A DNA stretch of 41,391 nt from a bacterium. GTDB lineage: Bacteria; Patescibacteriota; Patescibacteriia; 2-01-FULL-39-33. Below are positions 8,052 through 16,335 of the stretch, one piece after another. The position numbers were made by a program, and so were the translations under genes. Position 1 is the stretch's first letter. The number at the start of each line of letters is the position of its first letter. The notes below the pieces were generated by a model. That model did not search any database. It saw nothing but the letters and a program-made list of their open reading frames with translations, and was not told the DNA's origin. The stretch spans positions 1 to 41,391 of the forward strand of contig JAKQDP010000057.1 in the NCBI GenBank assembly GCA_029558735.1, given 5' to 3'.

Positions 8052-8738
8052 ATGACAAAAATCAAACATTTGGGGATTATTATGGACGGCAATCGCCGCT
8101 GGGCGAAGAAACGGGGACTTCCCCCCATGGCCGGACATCAAAAAGGTTATGATAAAATGAAACAGGTCGGCGACTGGTGTTTGGCGCGGGGCATTGATTT
8201 TTTGACGGTTTACGCTTTTTCTACGGAGAATTGGCAGCGCAGCAAAAAAGAAGTGGATTATTTGATGAAGCTGTTGGAACGGGGACTAACCAAGGAATTG
8301 CCGCAGTTTATGAAAAAAAATATTCGGTTGAAAATAATCGGCAGTCGCGATAAATTGTCAGTCAGTTTAAAGCGAGCGATTAAAACGGCTGAAGACAAAA
8401 CTAAAAATAATACCGCCGGCACTTTGAATATTGCTGTTAATTACGGCGGACGGCTGGAAGTAGTGGAAGCGGTCAAAAAAATTGTTCGCCGAAAAATTCC
8501 AATCAATCAGATTAGCGAACAGACCATTTCCGATTATGTCTGGACGGCGGGCGAGCCGGACCCGGATTTGATTATCAGGACTTCCGGCGAATATCGGCTG
8601 TCCGGCTTTTTGACCTGGCAGGGGGTTTATAGCGAATTGTATTTTACCAAAAAGTTTTGGCCGGATTTTTCCGAACGAGATTTGGATGAAGCGATTTTAG
8701 AGTTTAATCGCCGCACTCGGCGGTTTGGGGCAGGATAG
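8052..8738 (+). CDS. uppS: Undecaprenyl diphosphate synthase (cis-prenyltransferase)
   Basis: 228 residues, typical of the family. It shows HLGIIMDGNRRWAKK with the catalytic-site Asp12 and the MDGNRRWA signature, GHQKGYDKM, the LTVYAFSTENWQRS motif, and the C-terminal pyrophosphate/Mg-binding block PDLIIRTSGEYRLSGFLTWQ followed by YSELYFTKKFWPDF. It condenses isopentenyl diphosphate in cis onto farnesyl diphosphate to make the undecaprenyl carrier for peptidoglycan and other surface polymers. There is no Shine-Dalgarno sequence, and the start codon sits directly behind the tRNA terminator-like hairpin. Confidence 0.97.
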   Translation: MTKIKHLGIIMDGNRRWAKKRGLPPMAGHQKGYDKMKQVGDWCLARGIDFLTVYAFSTENWQRSKKEVDYLMKLLERGLTKELPQFMKKNIRLKIIGSRDKLSVSLKRAIKTAEDKTKNNTAGTLNIAVNYGGRLEVVEAVKKIVRRKIPINQISEQTISDYVWTAGEPDPDLIIRTSGEYRLSGFLTWQGVYSELYFTKKFWPDFSERDLDEAILEFNRRTRRFGAG

Positions 8739-8935
8739 AAATTGGAAACTGGAAAGTAGTAACCGGTAAGGGGTAACGGAACTTGTAACTCGTAATCCGG
8801 AACTCGAAATGTGCTAGTCTTCAATAATACGACAATATAACAATATAACAATTTAACAATTATTATAATAGCAATCTGTAGCGCTGGACAATTCAACAAT
8901 TATTGTTTTAAATTATAAATTTTAATAAGCCAAAT
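8739..8935. repeat. Intergenic low-complexity repeats after uppS
   Basis: There are two kinds of short repeat. The first is a degenerate series of GTAAC(T/C)NG/GGAACT-like units (about 8755-8808). The second is tandem ACAATATA/ACAATTTA units (about 8831-8862), partly repeated near 8887-8903. Similar CAATATAACAATTT units occur at 35489-35581. No gene is supported in this stretch. Confidence 0.65.
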
Positions 8936-8962
8936 AAAACAGCGGGTTAATCACCCGTTTTT
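8936..8962 (+). terminator. Intrinsic terminator downstream of uppS
   Basis: CGGGT (8943-8947) pairs with ACCCG (8953-8957) around TAATC, followed by TTTTT (8958-8962). Upstream AAAA can extend the stem against the T-run. Confidence 0.7.
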
Positions 8963-8970
8963 ATTTTAAT

Positions 8971-9004
8971 AAAAAAAAGACCGGCAGGAACGATTTCCTG
9001 CCGG
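8971..9004 (-). terminator. Intrinsic terminator of the minus-strand small membrane protein
   Basis: A perfect 10-bp GC-rich stem, CCGGCAGGAA (8981-8990) with TTCCTGCCGG (8995-9004), and a 4-nt loop. Read on the minus strand it is followed by a tract of eight T (8971-8978, after TC). Confidence 0.9.
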
Positions 9005-9014
9005 GGAATGTTAA

Positions 9015-9251
9015 TCAGCTCTGGTACCGGCTCCAATCTCGATGGATATAAATCGGAGCCGGCTTGCGGGAGCGCCACAGCCAGCGGCTGATGTAGACTG
9101 CTGGCACGGCGACGGTCCAGATCACAATAATCGCAAAGGCGATTACTGGGATAAACCAGGGGAAAATTTCAGGCCAACGGCAGGCCAGAAAAATAATTCC
9201 CACCGCCGGGATCTCAATAAACAGTAACGTGTTCATTACCTTTTCAAACAT
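9015..9251 (-). CDS. Small two-helix membrane protein, unknown function
   Basis: 78 residues from the ATG at 9251. I chose this start because a strong GAGGAG ribosome binding site lies 6 nt upstream; an ATG nine codons earlier has none. Two hydrophobic segments are visible: about residues 9-24 (LLFIEIPAVGIIFLAC) and 30-54 (WFIPVIAFAIIVIWTVAVPAVYI). A short basic tail, rich in Trp and Arg, follows (SRWLWRSRKPAPIYIHRDW). I do not recognise the family. The gene is a stand-alone unit with a consensus promoter, a strong Shine-Dalgarno sequence and a strong terminator, so it is likely well expressed. This is unlike the housekeeping genes around it, which lack Shine-Dalgarno sequences. Confidence 0.7.
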   Translation of the reverse strand: MFEKVMNTLLFIEIPAVGIIFLACRWPEIFPWFIPVIAFAIIVIWTVAVPAVYISRWLWRSRKPAPIYIHRDWSRYQS

Positions 9252-9309
9252 CTTCTTCTCCTCTTTTTTACAGTACAACTAGTACGCCCCTTTTTAATCC
9301 ATACCTATC

Positions 9310-9338
9310 ATTATATCATATTTTGACATACTTGTCAA
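9310..9338 (-). promoter_or_regulatory. Perfect consensus promoter for the small membrane protein
   Basis: On the minus strand TTGACA (9338-9333), 17 bp, TATAAT (9315-9310). Both hexamers match the sigma-70 consensus exactly. The expected leader to the ATG at 9251 is about 50 nt and contains GAGGAG. Confidence 0.85.
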
Positions 9339-9350
9339 TAGTAATTTTAT
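9323..9350 (+). promoter_or_regulatory. Probable divergent promoter for rarA
   Basis: TTGACA (9323-9328), a 16-bp spacer, TTTTAT (9345-9350). The -10 is weak. The -35 lies inside the spacer of the opposing promoter, so the two should compete. Confidence 0.45.
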
Positions 9351-9392
9351 CTGGCTTGTTGTTGCCGGCAAATAAGAGTAAAATGTTCGTAT

Positions 9393-10649
9393 ATGGACTT
9401 ATTTGATGAAAAATTAAGCCAGAAATTGGCTTCTGAGGCGCCTTTGGCCGATAGAATGCGTCCAACAGCGCTTAGTGATTTTGTCGGCCAAAATGAGGTG
9501 ATTGGCCCGGGTAAACTCTTGCGCCAACTAATTGAGCAGGACCAAGTGCCCTCAATGATTTTTTGGGGGCCGCCTGGCTCGGGCAAAACCACTTTGGCCA
9601 GGATTATCGCCAATTTGACCCATTCGGAATTCGTTTCTTTTTCGGCGGTGACTTCCGGCGTCAAAGACTTGAAGGTGATTATCAGTCAGGCCAAAGACAG
9701 ACGCAAGTTTCATTCGCGTCGGACAATTTTGTTTATTGACGAAATTCACCGCTGGAACAAATCTCAGCAGGATGCGCTCCTGCCTCATGTGGAAAATGGC
9801 ACCATCACGCTAATTGGCGCTACCACTGAGAATCCCAGTTTTGAAGTTAACTCGGCGTTGTTATCACGTTCGCGGGTGTTTGTTTTGCAGCAGTTGGCCG
9901 CTGAAGATATCGCTGCTATTCTGCGGCGGGCGCTCAAAGACCAAGAGCGGGGACTGGGTCAATTGGCAGTGCTAGTGGATAAGGCAGTGATTGATTATTT
10001 GGCCAATTTGGCCAGTGGCGACGCTCGGACCGCTTTAAACGCTTTAGAGTTTGCCGTTAAGGCGACGCAAGCGGATAAAAATGGTATAATAAAATTAAAT
10101 CAGGATATCATCAAGGAGTCGTTGCAGAAATCGCATTATTTGTATGATAAGGGTGGTGAGCAACATTACAATATTATTTCTGCTTTACATAAGTCAATGC
10201 GCGGCAGTGATGCTGATGCTGCTCTGTATTGGCTGGGACGGATGCTGGAAGCCGGTGAAGACCCGCTTTATGTCGCTCGACGGTTGGTGCGCTTTGCCGC
10301 TGAAGATGTCGGCTTGGCCAATTCTCGCGCTTTGGAGCAGGCGGTGGCCGGTTATCAGGCCTGTAGTTTTATTGGTTTGCCCGAATGTAATGTGATATTG
10401 GCTCAAGTGGTGGTTTATTTGGCCAAGGGTCCCAAAAGTAACGAGCTTTATCGCGCTTACGGCCAAGTTCAAAAAGATGTTAAAGAAACTATGGACCAGC
10501 CGGTGCCGCTTCATCTGCGCAATGCCCCGACCAAATTAATGAAGGACTTGGGTTATGGCAAGGATTATAAATACAGTCCAGATTATGATTATCAGGAAGA
10601 GCAGGACTATCTGCCGGAGAAGCTTAAAGGCAGAAAATATTTGCAGTAA
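9393..10649 (+). CDS. rarA: Replication-associated recombination protein A (AAA+ ATPase)
   Basis: 418 residues, full family length. Walker A is GPPGSGKTT (59-67). Walker B is ILFIDEIHRW (112-121), with the RarA-type H-R-W-N-K-S-Q-Q-D run. The sensor-1 region is GATTENPSFEVNSALLSRSRVF. The C-terminal half has the tetramerisation/lid signature typical of RarA/WRNIP1 (HYNIISALHKSMRGSDADAA, then EAGEDPLYVARRL and PLHLRNAPTKLMKDLGYG). It acts at stalled forks, with SSB and single-stranded DNA ends as known partners in other bacteria. The start is the ATG at 9393, shortly after the weak divergent promoter. It belongs to the clamp-loader clade but lacks the polymerase III accessory domains. Confidence 0.96.
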   Translation: MDLFDEKLSQKLASEAPLADRMRPTALSDFVGQNEVIGPGKLLRQLIEQDQVPSMIFWGPPGSGKTTLARIIANLTHSEFVSFSAVTSGVKDLKVIISQAKDRRKFHSRRTILFIDEIHRWNKSQQDALLPHVENGTITLIGATTENPSFEVNSALLSRSRVFVLQQLAAEDIAAILRRALKDQERGLGQLAVLVDKAVIDYLANLASGDARTALNALEFAVKATQADKNGIIKLNQDIIKESLQKSHYLYDKGGEQHYNIISALHKSMRGSDADAALYWLGRMLEAGEDPLYVARRLVRFAAEDVGLANSRALEQAVAGYQACSFIGLPECNVILAQVVVYLAKGPKSNELYRAYGQVQKDVKETMDQPVPLHLRNAPTKLMKDLGYGKDYKYSPDYDYQEEQDYLPEKLKGRKYLQ

Positions 10650-10727
10650 AATTGCAAATCACAAATAGCAAATCATAAATTTCAAATAAATTTGAAATTT
10701 AAACTTAAATATTTAAAATTTAAACAC
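10650..10727. repeat. AT-rich inverted repeats between rarA and the next gene
   Basis: Short units such as GCAAATCA and AAATTTCAAATAAATTTGAAATTT form small palindromes across this 78-bp gap. They resemble the repeats at 33050-33110. No promoter is clear. Confidence 0.5.
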
Positions 10728-11039
10728 ATGCCTCAAGACCCAATGAAACTTTTTATCGACAAATTAATGGCCGAAGCGGGCTTGGATAACTTGCCCGAGG
10801 ACTATCGGCAGGAATACGAGAATAAATTGCGCCAGCAGGTTGATCAGCGTATCGGTCTGATTGCTATGGGCGCTTTGGACGAACAGGGAATGAAGGATTT
10901 TGAAAAGTTGGCGGACAGCCGGCCCGATTCCCAGGCGCTCAAAGATTTTTTTGCCAAAAAAATTCCCAATTTCGGGGAAAAGGTCAGAATTGGATTGGCA
11001 GAATTCGCTCAAGAGTTTATTGCCGCCGCTAAAAAATAA
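10728..11039 (+). CDS. Small acidic protein resembling DUF5663
   Basis: 103 residues from the ATG at 10728. An in-frame ATG 12 codons upstream lies in AT-repeat sequence and gives a Lys/Phe-rich leader, so I did not choose it. Visible features are AEAGLDNLPEDYRQEYENKL (about residues 11-30), then QQVDQRIGLIAMGALDEQGMKDF and a helical C-terminus (EFAQEFIAAAKK). The LDNLPEDY...LDEQG pattern is what I remember for the DUF5663 family, common in Patescibacteria; this is recall, not a search. No catalytic motif or membrane segment is seen. It lies 11 nt upstream of the 1295-aa gene, so the two are probably co-transcribed. Confidence 0.7.
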   Translation: MPQDPMKLFIDKLMAEAGLDNLPEDYRQEYENKLRQQVDQRIGLIAMGALDEQGMKDFEKLADSRPDSQALKDFFAKKIPNFGEKVRIGLAEFAQEFIAAAKK

Positions 11040-11050
11040 TTTTTTTTGTT

Positions 11051-14000
11051 ATGGCTAGTGAAAATATTCCTAATAACCAACCAGTAGATGAATCATCTGA
11101 ACCATTTGAAATTGTGCCTGATGGCTGGAAACCTAAAGATTCTTTTCGGAACCGACGGGAACCCTCCCCAGAATTAGATGACGATGATGATTTATTTGAA
11201 GATGGTGATGATGAACCGCTTAGCCTTTTTGATCATCCTTTGAAATTAGGCGAATCAACAGATCAAGGTCGATCTAGTAACCAGCCCAAGGAAGTGTCAG
11301 TTAGGGAGAGAAAAGGTTCTAAAAAAATTTCAGATGAATCTATTGAATCGCTTACTTTAAAAGAATTAAAAGATAAATTAATTGGGTTGACGGGCAGACA
11401 AATGTGGATAAGAAGGACTAGTGGCAGTTGGCAAAAGGCACGACTTGATGAGGTTTATAATAATTTATTTGTTAAAATGGTTTGGGATGATTGGTCAAGT
11501 GGAGAAGAAATGAAAAAAAATCTTTCCGGAGTTAAGCTTTTGCAATGGCAGGAGGAGAGACAAGATGAAATAAAAAAAGCCAAAGAATCTGAAGTCGCAG
11601 GAGGATATGTGGAACCAGTAGAAGCATCAGTTAGCGATCCAAATCAAAGCAATAATACTGCCGAAGGGGGAAAGGAAAAAGAAAAGGAAGAAGAATCAAA
11701 GGGGCCTACTTTTGATATTGAGCTCGAGGATCCTGAGGATAAAGAAGCTGATGAGGGGCTGGATTTATCAGAGTCAATTAAAGAAGATGAAAACAACTGG
11801 AGGAATAAAATTACTTCCGGTCAACCTCCAACTATTAGATACAGCCGGTTCAGTCCTAATAGAAGAGAAAGTGAGTCTCCAGAGAGTCCGGCTAATAGCA
11901 TCCCTAAAACTTTGACTCAATTACTTAATGAGGCAAAATGTTTGAAAATTTTAGAAAGCGGGGACGTTTCAAGTCAGCCAAATAACCAAGAGCGTCTGCA
12001 GAAGGCGGTAGCCGAAGCAAGGTGGGCGGAAATTGCCAAGTTGAAGAGCAATGAAACAGTAGAAGAAAAAATTAAGCAATTAATTGATTTTTTAAGTGAA
12101 ACAGGAGAAACAGACCGAGCTGAGGAGCAATCAGTAGCAGCTGAACAAGGAGCTGATAGTTCAACTCAATCAAAAGAAGCGGTATTTGAAGAGTTGAGTG
12201 AGCTTTTAGGGCTCGATCGTGAAACAATTGAGGAAATTTTTAAGAGCCAAGAAATTTTTATTAAAGAAAGAGCTAAACAGGAAGAAGTGAAGAGTAGAAG
12301 CATTAAAAAACGATTAGGTTATGCAGCGGCACGATTGGGATTATATAGCGCTTTGGGAATTGGTGGTGTTGCAACTGGTGGTTTGGGCGGTTTTGGCGCT
12401 GGCTTAATTATTGGATCGGTTAGATTTTTTGACCGCTATGCTAGTGGAAAGCTTTTACACAAGAAAATTACTAAGCAGGAGAATGAACTTAAGACGTCTA
12501 TTAAAAATGAGGATGAGCCAAAGAGGCAAGAGATTATAGATAATTTTTTAGCCAGATTAGCTTTGGCCAAACAGGAGAAAATTGACCAAGATTTTGCCCA
12601 ACTCGTATCAGCCGAGGAGGAAAATGAGAGTTTTTCGCAGCTTTCTGGTTTGACGATTGACCATTATTTGGCTTTGAATGCTGATATTAAGCAGGAACAA
12701 AAAGATTGTATTAAGTCTTCTTTGTCAGCCTTGGCTGAAATTGATCATAACAACCAGGGACTAGCCGAGCAAGTATCTGCCAGGTCGGGTTTTAGGGCGA
12801 TTTTAGACCATAAATATTTCAAGGGTTTTGCTGCTCTATTAACCGGCAAAGAGGAGAGCAGTAAGGAAAAATTGCTTAGCGCGGCTATATTTGGCGTGGC
12901 TGGTGCGGCCGCGCGGGAAGTGCCGTTGGTTCGGCGGGCATTATTGGCTTTGGCCGGCGCCAGAGCCGGTGAATTAGCGGGCAATATGTATCTAAAGCAA
13001 GTCAAGGGATTTAAAGAAATTACTGCTGACGAACTTAAAAAAGAACCTGATAAATTATTTTATCGGGCGCGACGTCAGTTGCTTTCAGCGGAGTTCAAGA
13101 AAAAATCAAAGCAGTATTATGCTTTAAAAAAGCAAGTGGAAAAAATGATTGAAGAGAGGGTTGGAGCAGAAATCGAAAGAGCCGAAGAAGCTACTAAAGT
13201 AATAACAAAGGATAATAAGCAACTGTTTAAAGATATTAAATTCAGTCGAAAAGCTTTAATGGCTTCGCGGATTTTGGGCGCGGTCGGCGGAGTTTTATTG
13301 GGTGAAGCCATAAATAGCTGGTTGTCTGGCAGAGCCGAAGAGCCAATCCCCGAGGAAGCGGCACCGTCAGCCGCGCCAGAAGTATCAGTAGCGGAAAGTG
13401 TTGGCGGTGGTGATAGTGGAGAAAGCTTCAATAGAGCCATAGAAAAAGGTCTGGCCGCCAAAAGGGAAGAATTATTAAAAGACTTTGTCGCCGAACATCG
13501 GTTATTGGAACAGACGGGCGCGGAAATAAATGTTTCGCCAAACGGCGCGGCTAAAGTGGTTTATGAAATTGGTCGGGGCAAGGATTTTTCGGCTTTGGAT
13601 CAGGCATTAAGGCGGCTAGTGGTTCAAGAATTTGATGTCGGCATTGACAATCAGTTTGACGCGGTGGAAGCGGCCCGGGCGGAAAATGTCTTGGCCAATC
13701 TGCGGGTATTGTTGGGCGGCAACAAGATTGCCGGTTTGGAACCCGAGCAATTGGAGGGAATTGTTAGTTTTAGCGACAATCATTTGGAAATTAGCAATTA
13801 TGGTCGGTTTGAAGAAGAAATTTTAAAGCCGTTGTTTAGTCGAGCCGACAGTAATATCCAAACGCCGGACAATGTAATGGAATATGTCAATCGCACTTCT
13901 TTGGCCCGCTGGCAAGAGATGTTCAATGAGCGTCAAGCGGCTGATTCTTCGGTTAAAGTGGATTTTTCCGCCTGGCAGGCAAAGCAGTCGCCAGTTGGCG

Positions 14001-14938
14001 CGGCAAGCAGCGCCACGGTCGCGCCGGAGGGGGCGGTAAAAGTCGTCGAAGCAACTCCGGTATCGCCAACGGCTGAATTTAAATTTGCTTGGCAGCCAAT
14101 AGAAAATAGTTCAACTGTCCGGCTGGCTGATTTTACTGCTCAAGTCGGAGAACTGTCTCCTGATTTTGACCAATTAAACAACTCTTTGGTTCATTCAGTT
14201 GGGGAATTTGAAGTTTTTTTAAAGGATATTAATGGCGATGGCCGGCCTGACGCTTGGTTGCTTAAAGCTGGCGGGCATAGTTTGGAGATGAAAATAGCAG
14301 ACTTTGATCCTTCGGCGGTTGCCCGCGAAGTGGCGGCGACCGGTAATAATATTGAGAATATTGCCGCAAAATTGCTCCATTTCAATCGAGGGGAAGCGCT
14401 GGACTTTTTGAGCCAAGCCAAAGCAGCCGGAATTGAAGGCATTAATTATCAAAATTTTGAGCCCGGCAGCCAATTTGAAAATTTACTTAACAGTTTTAGG
14501 GGGCCGCGGCTAGCTTTATTGAAGAATAGTCATAACCAATTTGACCCGAGTCATTTTGAGATTTTTAGCCGGCTATTTAATACAGCTCAGTCAGGTCAAA
14601 TAGAGCGGTCGTTACGATTGGTCAAAGATTTGGATTGGAATAAAGACCAGGAAACGGCTTTTGGAGTGCTTTTAGCCGAACCCAATCAACTGGTTGCTAA
14701 GGACTTAATGGCCAAAATTTTTGGCTGGGAATTGATTACTCCTCAGGCGCGATTGGACAAAATCTCTGACCATAGTGTTGTTTTCAAGCGCTTGGGCGGC
14801 TTGGGCGGCAAGGTGGAACTTGATTTTATCAAGAAAAAAATAATTGTCGGCAGTCAGGTTTTATCCGGTGAAATAAAAAGTTTCAAACTCAATGAACTGG
14901 CGCAAGTAATTGACTATTTAACCAATAAGCAAAAATAA
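11051..14938 (+). CDS. Large (1295 aa) hydrophilic protein with glycine-rich hydrophobic segments, unknown function
   Basis: I do not recognise this protein. Residues 1-400 are very acidic and charged, with much low-complexity sequence, and look disordered. Three Gly/Ala-rich hydrophobic stretches follow: about 429-454 (ALGIGGVATGGLGGFGAG), about 607-640 (AAIFGVAGAAAREVP, then ALLALAGARAGELAG) and about 741-753 (ILGAVGGVLLGEA). These are separated by charged helical, coiled-coil-like regions. After a Pro/Ala/Glu linker, a C-terminal globular half includes a calcium-loop-like DINGDGRPDAW near residue 1057 and leucine-rich repeats of helix-strand type. There is no signal peptide. The glycine-rich hairpins could insert in membrane or pack as helices. 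The stop codon overlaps the next ATG by one base, indicating translational coupling to the Nudix gene. Confidence 0.75.
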   Translation: MASENIPNNQPVDESSEPFEIVPDGWKPKDSFRNRREPSPELDDDDDLFEDGDDEPLSLFDHPLKLGESTDQGRSSNQPKEVSVRERKGSKKISDESIESLTLKELKDKLIGLTGRQMWIRRTSGSWQKARLDEVYNNLFVKMVWDDWSSGEEMKKNLSGVKLLQWQEERQDEIKKAKESEVAGGYVEPVEASVSDPNQSNNTAEGGKEKEKEEESKGPTFDIELEDPEDKEADEGLDLSESIKEDENNWRNKITSGQPPTIRYSRFSPNRRESESPESPANSIPKTLTQLLNEAKCLKILESGDVSSQPNNQERLQKAVAEARWAEIAKLKSNETVEEKIKQLIDFLSETGETDRAEEQSVAAEQGADSSTQSKEAVFEELSELLGLDRETIEEIFKSQEIFIKERAKQEEVKSRSIKKRLGYAAARLGLYSALGIGGVATGGLGGFGAGLIIGSVRFFDRYASGKLLHKKITKQENELKTSIKNEDEPKRQEIIDNFLARLALAKQEKIDQDFAQLVSAEEENESFSQLSGLTIDHYLALNADIKQEQKDCIKSSLSALAEIDHNNQGLAEQVSARSGFRAILDHKYFKGFAALLTGKEESSKEKLLSAAIFGVAGAAAREVPLVRRALLALAGARAGELAGNMYLKQVKGFKEITADELKKEPDKLFYRARRQLLSAEFKKKSKQYYALKKQVEKMIEERVGAEIERAEEATKVITKDNKQLFKDIKFSRKALMASRILGAVGGVLLGEAINSWLSGRAEEPIPEEAAPSAAPEVSVAESVGGGDSGESFNRAIEKGLAAKREELLKDFVAEHRLLEQTGAEINVSPNGAAKVVYEIGRGKDFSALDQALRRLVVQEFDVGIDNQFDAVEAARAENVLANLRVLLGGNKIAGLEPEQLEGIVSFSDNHLEISNYGRFEEEILKPLFSRADSNIQTPDNVMEYVNRTSLARWQEMFNERQAADSSVKVDFSAWQAKQSPVGAASSATVAPEGAVKVVEATPVSPTAEFKFAWQPIENSSTVRLADFTAQVGELSPDFDQLNNSLVHSVGEFEVFLKDINGDGRPDAWLLKAGGHSLEMKIADFDPSAVAREVAATGNNIENIAAKLLHFNRGEALDFLSQAKAAGIEGINYQNFEPGSQFENLLNSFRGPRLALLKNSHNQFDPSHFEIFSRLFNTAQSGQIERSLRLVKDLDWNKDQETAFGVLLAEPNQLVAKDLMAKIFGWELITPQARLDKISDHSVVFKRLGGLGGKVELDFIKKKIIVGSQVLSGEIKSFKLNELAQVIDYLTNKQK

Positions 14939-15447
14939 TGATCAGAGAAAAATCAGCCGGAGTGATTGTTTTCCGCTTTAATCCGAGAGACGGGTTGCAA
15001 TATTTAGTCTTGTATCATCGTGGCAGTTACTGGAATTTTCCCAAGGGCAAAATTGATGCCGGCGAGAGCGAAGAGGTGGCTGCCCAGCGGGAATTGGCGG
15101 AAGAGGCCGGTATTAAAAAGGTGGAATTGATTGACGGTTGGCGGCAGGAGACCGATTTCTTTTTTAAAGAGAAGCGGGCCGACCAAACAGAATTAATTAA
15201 GAAAAAGATGGTCTTGTTTCTGGCTAAATTACCAGCCGGCGCTAAAATTGATTTGTCAAATGAACATAATGGCTATGCTTGGTTGGATTCTAAAACAGCG
15301 GCCAAATATTTAAAATTTAAAAATTTGAAGGAAATTTTAGTTGAGGCCGATTCTTATGTCAATAATAAAATAAAAGAGTATCGAGCCGGGCGTGGTCGAG
15401 CAGGCTCGGCGAACAAAAAATATTATGGCCGAAAAACAAATCGGTAA
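14938..15447 (+). CDS. Nudix hydrolase
   Basis: 169 residues. A complete Nudix box is visible at residues 37-59: G37-x5-E43-x7-R51-E52-L53-x-E55-E56-x-G58-I59, which supplies the metal-binding glutamates. The preceding strand VIVFRF...YLVLYHRGSYWNFPKGK fits the diadenosine-polyphosphate/8-oxo-dGTP type, where WNFPKGK is common in Ap4A hydrolases. It hydrolyses a nucleoside diphosphate linked to another group; the substrate is not certain, but Ap4A-type is the best guess. It is translationally coupled to the upstream 1295-aa gene (TAATG overlap). The basic C-terminal tail (about 25 residues) overlaps the next gene by 23 nt. Confidence 0.9.
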   Translation: MIREKSAGVIVFRFNPRDGLQYLVLYHRGSYWNFPKGKIDAGESEEVAAQRELAEEAGIKKVELIDGWRQETDFFFKEKRADQTELIKKKMVLFLAKLPAGAKIDLSNEHNGYAWLDSKTAAKYLKFKNLKEILVEADSYVNNKIKEYRAGRGRAGSANKKYYGRKTNR

Positions 15448-15682
15448 AATCACTCATTATTTTGATAAAATTGGCGTGGGGGTGATTGAATTGACTGACG
15501 GTAGTCTGACTAAGGGGGATAAAATCAGAATTCAGGGACACGATAGTGATTTTGAGCAGGTGGTAATGTCAATGCAGATTGACCGGGAAGAGGTCAATGA
15601 AGCAACGGCCGGTCAAACAGTCGGTTTTAAGGCCGACCAGCCGGTTAGAGGGCATGATATTGTTTACAAGATAGAAGAGTGA
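15425..15682 (+). CDS. EF-Tu domain-2-like beta-barrel protein
   Basis: 85 residues from the ATG at 15425, which overlaps the Nudix gene by 23 nt. The whole protein is one domain resembling domain 2 of translational GTPases and the C-terminal barrel of U32 peptidases: IGKITHYFDKIGVGVIELTD, GDKIRIQGHDSDFEQVVMSM, DREEVNEATAGQTVGFK and GHDIVYKI. It has no G domain, so it cannot be an elongation factor; annotation pipelines call this family 'translation elongation factor-like'. A role in RNA or ribosome binding is possible but not shown. It stops 4 nt before queH. Confidence 0.8.
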   Translation: MAEKQIGKITHYFDKIGVGVIELTDGSLTKGDKIRIQGHDSDFEQVVMSMQIDREEVNEATAGQTVGFKADQPVRGHDIVYKIEE

Positions 15683-15686
15683 TTTT

Positions 15687-16229
15687 ATGAAACAAAAATT
15701 ATTGCTCCATACATGTTGCGCTACATGTAGCGTTTTTTTGGCGGAAAAATTGTCAGCCGATTATCAGGTGACTGTTTTCTTTGATAATTCAAATATTTAT
15801 CCAAAGTCTGAATATGACAAGAGGCTGAAAGAGGCGAAAAATTATTTTGAACAACAGGGCATTGAGTTTGTGGAATCGTCTTATGATCACCAAGATTGGC
15901 TAATGGCGATTGCAGAATTGGAAAGCGAGCCGGAAAGAGGAAAGAGGTGTCTTGTCTGTTATCGTAAAAGATTACTGAATACGGCTTTATATGCGAAGAA
16001 AAATGATTTTGATTTTTTTGCTTCCACTTTGTCAATAAGTCCCCACAAAGACGCCCAAAATATCAATAATATAGGAGAGGAAATCGCTGAGGAAATCGGA
16101 TTGAATTTTCTGGCGGGGGATTGGAAAAAGAATGACGGATTTAAAAAAGCTATGGAGGTAAGCCGGCAATGCGATTTTTATCGCCAAAATTATTGCGGTT
16201 GTGAATTTTCCTTGAGAACCGAAGCTTAG
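15687..16229 (+). CDS. queH: Epoxyqueuosine reductase QueH
   Basis: 180 residues, matching the QueH (DUF208) family length. The diagnostic cysteines are present: Cys10-Cys11 in LLLHTCCATC and Cys88-x2-Cys91 in GKRCLVCYRKRL. Together these fit the iron-sulfur-cluster site of QueH. Additional cysteines occur near the C-terminus (SRQCDFYRQNYCGCEFS). The enzyme reduces the epoxide of epoxyqueuosine at tRNA position 34, the last step to queuosine, and replaces QueG without needing cobalamin. No other queuosine gene is in the window. The stop codon lies inside the downstream terminator. Confidence 0.93.
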   Translation: MKQKLLLHTCCATCSVFLAEKLSADYQVTVFFDNSNIYPKSEYDKRLKEAKNYFEQQGIEFVESSYDHQDWLMAIAELESEPERGKRCLVCYRKRLLNTALYAKKNDFDFFASTLSISPHKDAQNINNIGEEIAEEIGLNFLAGDWKKNDGFKKAMEVSRQCDFYRQNYCGCEFSLRTEA

Positions 16230-16239
16230 CTCGGTTTTT
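16217..16239 (+). terminator. Terminator overlapping the queH stop codon
   Basis: AACCGA (16217-16222) pairs with TCGGTT (16231-16236) around an 8-nt loop that holds the TAG stop. A short T-run follows (16235-16239). The stem is modest. Confidence 0.5.
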
Positions 16240-16280
16240 GGCGTTGAATATGTTATCGTTGACGGTTGGTTTTTTCTGGT

Positions 16281-16310
16281 TTGATTTTTTATTTGGTTCT
16301 ATGGTATAAT
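16281..16310 (+). promoter_or_regulatory. Promoter of the slipin operon
   Basis: TTGATT (16281-16286), an 18-bp spacer and TATAAT (16305-16310), with an extended -10 TG at 16302-16303. It lies 25 bp before the first gene of the operon. Confidence 0.75.
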
Positions 16311-16335
16311 TTAAACAAAGTTATAAACTAATTTT

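Noticed and set aside
8627-8899. Minus-strand frame across the end of uppS and the repeats
   Set aside because: It is antisense to uppS and made partly of short repeats; the translation has no coherent domain.
7863-8935. Short repeats as a CRISPR array
   Set aside because: Units are under 15 nt, irregular in spacing and without unique spacers; no cas gene is in the window.
9252-9278. Earlier ATG at 9278 for the small membrane protein
   Set aside because: The strong ribosome binding site falls inside that extension and is correctly spaced only for the ATG at 9251.
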